Source of the DNA: Lotmaria passim
Taxonomy: Eukaryota > Euglenozoa > Kinetoplastea > Trypanosomatida > Trypanosomatidae
Assembly (NCBI GenBank): GCA_037349495.1
Contig: CP140194.1
Coordinates: forward strand, 932,001-996,000
DNA: 64,000 nucleotides
Reading direction: 5' to 3'
Position 1 is the first letter of the stretch, and each line of letters begins with the position of its first letter. A model generated the notes under the pieces. The model had not been told where the DNA came from. It saw only the letters and a list, made by a program, of their open reading frames with translations, and searched no databases. Position numbers and translations under genes: made by a program. Shown piece by piece: positions 62,401-64,000 of this stretch.

Positions 62401-64000
62401 CTGCATGACTCCGCGCGGAGACTGTTGTACAAGTAAACTGGCGTGTCTGCGCCGGTCTGCTGCTGCTGCTGTTGTTGTTGCTGGACCTGCTTTGCACCGT
62501 CATCCCACGCGGCCATGGTGGCGGTACGGACGGTGCGGCCTCCGAGTCCAGCGATGGGATTTGCACAGCGCTCCGTCGCTCCCACTTGTGGCGACGACGT
62601 GTCGGCCAGCTGCAGGGCGAGCGGCGTTTCATTCACAATCCAGTGCGGGCAGTACAGAGTAGCCTGACGCTTCACGTACTTGATGTAGAGCACCAGCGTG
62701 GCACCTGTGAGCGGATCAGCCAAGACTAGCTGTCCATCGCGCTGGCCTCGCTCGCTCGAGCAGTAGACGCAGGCGGGTGGGTAGAACGCGTTCGCCGCAC
62801 CGCTTGCGGCGGTGCTGCGACGCGCGTCTCCGCTATCCTGCGAGGACCACTGCAGCAGTGTGCTCCCGTTTGGCTGCTGCAAGGCGACGCTGACGCAGAC
62901 GTCGTCGAGCGGGTCCATCTCGGTCGCCCCGTAGCTCGCGTTCGCGCACAGCGTGGTTGTGCTGACGGCGGTGTAGACGGCGGTATCCGGCGCGGTGTCC
63001 AGCAACCCGACCCGCATGCCAGGTCGGACTCGCCGTGTCAGCAGCGTCAAGGTGAGAGGGAGCCCCACGGCGTTGTGGATCGTCACGACGGCCTCGGCGA
63101 CTACCTCGACAGCACGCAAGGGAGCAAGAGCCGGGTAGCGACGGACGTCGGCCGGCTGACTCGCCGCCGCTTGCACCCGTAAGATAAAGTACGACTTATC
63201 TGCTGCACCACTGTAGATGTCGAAATACTTGCCCTTGGCGAGGCGCGTCTGTGGTGATGGGGATGCGACCGGTCGTCGTGCGGCGCTGTCCTCGTGTTCC
63301 GTGATGGTGGACGCTACACAGAGGAAGGTCTTATCAACGAGGCACGGGAGTGCGTCGTAGGAGACGCCGAGCGACACGACCGAGTCGGGACCAAGTGCGT
63401 AAGACGGAGGCGGCTTCGATGACGAGTCTCTCAACGGCGCAGCTGCGGACGCCGAGAGCGCGAGGCAGACTCGACGGCGGAGGACTTCAACGGAGACGTG
63501 CTGCGCGGCGCCGGCTGGCACGACACCGACGGCGTCGTATGTCCCACTCACGTTTAATGCCAACTGCACTACAGCGGAGTTGAGACGGTTCCGAAACAGG
63601 ATGATGGAGTGCAGGTGGATCAACTTCTGGTCCTGCTGTCGCGGCGACACGGAGACGTCTGCCACGATGTAGCGCAGCAAAGGTCCCGCGGTACTGAGCG
63701 GCACACGCCGCACGCCCACCGAGGCCACCGACACAGCGGCGCCACGCGCGTCATTCGCAGCCTGCGACTTGACAAAGTGTCTCACAAGGATCTTCTGCTG
63801 CGCACGCGGCAACTCCTTGCCCTGCGGGCGTGGTAGGTTGAACGCCCACGACTCACCCGAGGCAAGCACTCGAGACGACACCGTGGCGCTGCTGTCACCA
63901 CTATCAGCAACATCAACACCACCACCCTCGCCGTCGGTGCTGCGGTTGTGATGGGAGCCGGGGACGTAATTCGGCAGCTGCACCGCGAGATCCAGCCCTG
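59469..64000 (-). CDS. VPS13-like bridge lipid-transfer protein, C-terminal part (cut by window edge)
   Basis: 1509 residues are visible; the frame is open to position 64000, so the N-terminal chorein and groove part lies outside. The visible region has repeated units with a conserved Asn typical of the VPS13 adaptor-binding (SHR-BD/VAB) domain: FRNRLNSAVVQLAL, TIHNAVGLPLTLTLL, WIVNETPLALQLAD, WVLVNKSPYTLYFS and ILFENRTSYTVCF. Further on are VPS13-type segments: PQLSFALQVESLFALL, VLYCSIVAFRLTPIELHVED and LWSRVVAIDQLYVDPILVSL. The family bridges organelle membranes and carries phospholipids; the VAB repeats bind organelle adaptors. The C-terminal 250 residues are low-complexity, then Trp-rich (FFTWEEFAHHIGWYEF), and end in IVPFN. 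I see no clear PH or ATG2-like C-terminal domain. A Gln run is encoded near 62460-62485. Confidence 0.85.
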   Translation of the reverse strand, partial: GLDLAVQLPNYVPGSHHNRSTDGEGGGVDVADSGDSSATVSSRVLASGESWAFNLPRPQGKELPRAQQKILVRHFVKSQAANDARGAAVSVASVGVRRVPLSTAGPLLRYIVADVSVSPRQQDQKLIHLHSIILFRNRLNSAVVQLALNVSGTYDAVGVVPAGAAQHVSVEVLRRRVCLALSASAAAPLRDSSSKPPPSYALGPDSVVSLGVSYDALPCLVDKTFLCVASTITEHEDSAARRPVASPSPQTRLAKGKYFDIYSGAADKSYFILRVQAAASQPADVRRYPALAPLRAVEVVAEAVVTIHNAVGLPLTLTLLTRRVRPGMRVGLLDTAPDTAVYTAVSTTTLCANASYGATEMDPLDDVCVSVALQQPNGSTLLQWSSQDSGDARRSTAASGAANAFYPPACVYCSSERGQRDGQLVLADPLTGATLVLYIKYVKRQATLYCPHWIVNETPLALQLADTSSPQVGATERCANPIAGLGGRTVRTATMAAWDDGAKQVQQQQQQQQQTGADTPVYLYNSLRAESCSRNRSNAGSNGLFVRVWETAGSSDAGGQAGFSDWSQQALFIHEAAEVQVVTCASRRTCGAVLVLSCRVELGSQTSLHAYSDTRVMCIRPRWVLVNKSPYTLYFSQSLSNGCNATQRGEGDVAAPAVVYVKPFSEVTVPSLIATGASQLNPLLSFFVSDDAQHNIQRCRWSAPLPINVVHEESTNVVYHSLTPLSEYWPQGSAETPGNSNVAQRIPPNLPPLQPDDIKEVNGELFVSREEAKVFTTTAYAYKGCMMCVEVEEAAQPPILFENRTSYTVCFQQRGVRRVSTVFPRRRKAWTWDAAPSGPSTLAIVELWLAQEQETSDARTPQLSTTTTRAAASASSVARTAVCVLNFDPQQIGRQSRSSDGFQQEIEVADPVRGTSSMLFVRVRGVHGLSYAVSITTEPTIDAYRTLPYPQLSFALQVESLFALLCGEDAQSILLCSVEPLSFAFAQGVRRRKDGAAASDLESADTDVQRLQLRFSTFQVDDERTGAKERVVAQLMDDRESGFQIERKLLRTTPVLYCSIVAFRLTPIELHVEDSFITAMMKYQEVVRSTWDLAWPAASGTATTKRLTFSLPCPPWKADLATALAQTRHVNAELEEEMKNGMSGQGGSRSSRPAAPLWSRVVAIDQLYVDPILVSLSLYRSPGASDDPLWKIAGAASLLVGSTQDARLQWDAVQHRGVCDTIWHLFFVHRDAYKKQMKKQYMSLVNVMGLDTMRNFVSDLLNAYSDDPRDGSGSNGGRAAERRQKPRVPLRRSAKLCVDQPKEGRARVLRSGDGDAVAATASISPDAEEAEVASMSVTAAWLQRVPDRLVPTQAQRAVTVAEVARSYQWSVFQAVAQPAEVRAFGGLALARAIAKMPSTPRHTQWGGEGNARRMSAQEVVRTSAGAARVQCTRCVEVEALRLRRMRDGAATPLPHPVRDGFFTWEEFAHHIGWYEFIDMCSDEEVSKYASMVCDGAGEASSNVCIVPFN

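Noticed and set aside
1-64000. Mobile elements, retroelement remains, CRISPR-like arrays or a strand-switch region
   Set aside because: No reverse transcriptase, transposase, terminal repeats or regular spacer arrays were seen, and all supported genes share one strand.

Overview
This is nuclear DNA from a kinetoplastid flagellate of the trypanosomatid family. All 19 protein genes I can support (17 complete, one cut by each window edge) lie on the minus strand and have no introns. They occupy about three quarters of the window. Between them are AT-rich spacers full of homopolymer runs, and upstream of most start codons there is a pyrimidine tract followed by an AG, as expected for spliced-leader trans-splicing. 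This is one stretch of a directional, polycistronic gene cluster transcribed from position 64000 towards position 1. I see no strand switch, tRNA, rRNA, spliced-leader RNA gene or mobile element. The species cannot be fixed from the sequence alone. I chose ATG starts; several reading frames stay open further upstream, but only from non-ATG codons inside splice-signal sequence.

In order of transcription: the C-terminal part of a VPS13-like lipid-transfer protein (59469-64000); a large unknown protein (54348-58337); a coiled-coil protein (51885-52805); a 2671-residue helical giant that may be an inner-ring nucleoporin (42979-50994); an unknown protein (40272-41963); an Sfi1-like centrin-binding repeat protein (35587-39537); a BCS1-like AAA ATPase (33368-34861); a probable mitochondrial protein of unknown function (29509-31902); a coiled-coil protein (24999-27776); an OsmC-like domain protein (23364-24500); a leucine-rich-repeat protein with an N-terminal dual-acylation motif (19923-22226); an unknown protein (17505-18488); a Piezo mechanosensitive channel (11274-16889); a family A DNA polymerase of the theta/nu type (6574-10305); an FCP/SCP-type phosphatase (4850-5923); two small unknown proteins (4072-4353, 3059-3565); an EXD2-like exonuclease with an added CCCH zinc finger (874-2622); and the start of another coiled-coil protein (1-313).

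As usual in such clusters, neighbours share no obvious pathway. The most interesting items are the Piezo channel with an intact family signature, the EXD2/CCCH combination with an upstream ORF overlapping its start codon, the Sfi1-type repeat array, the nucleoporin candidate, and four genes whose best splice acceptor lies 0-2 bases from the ATG. I found no clear evidence of a wholly new multi-gene system.
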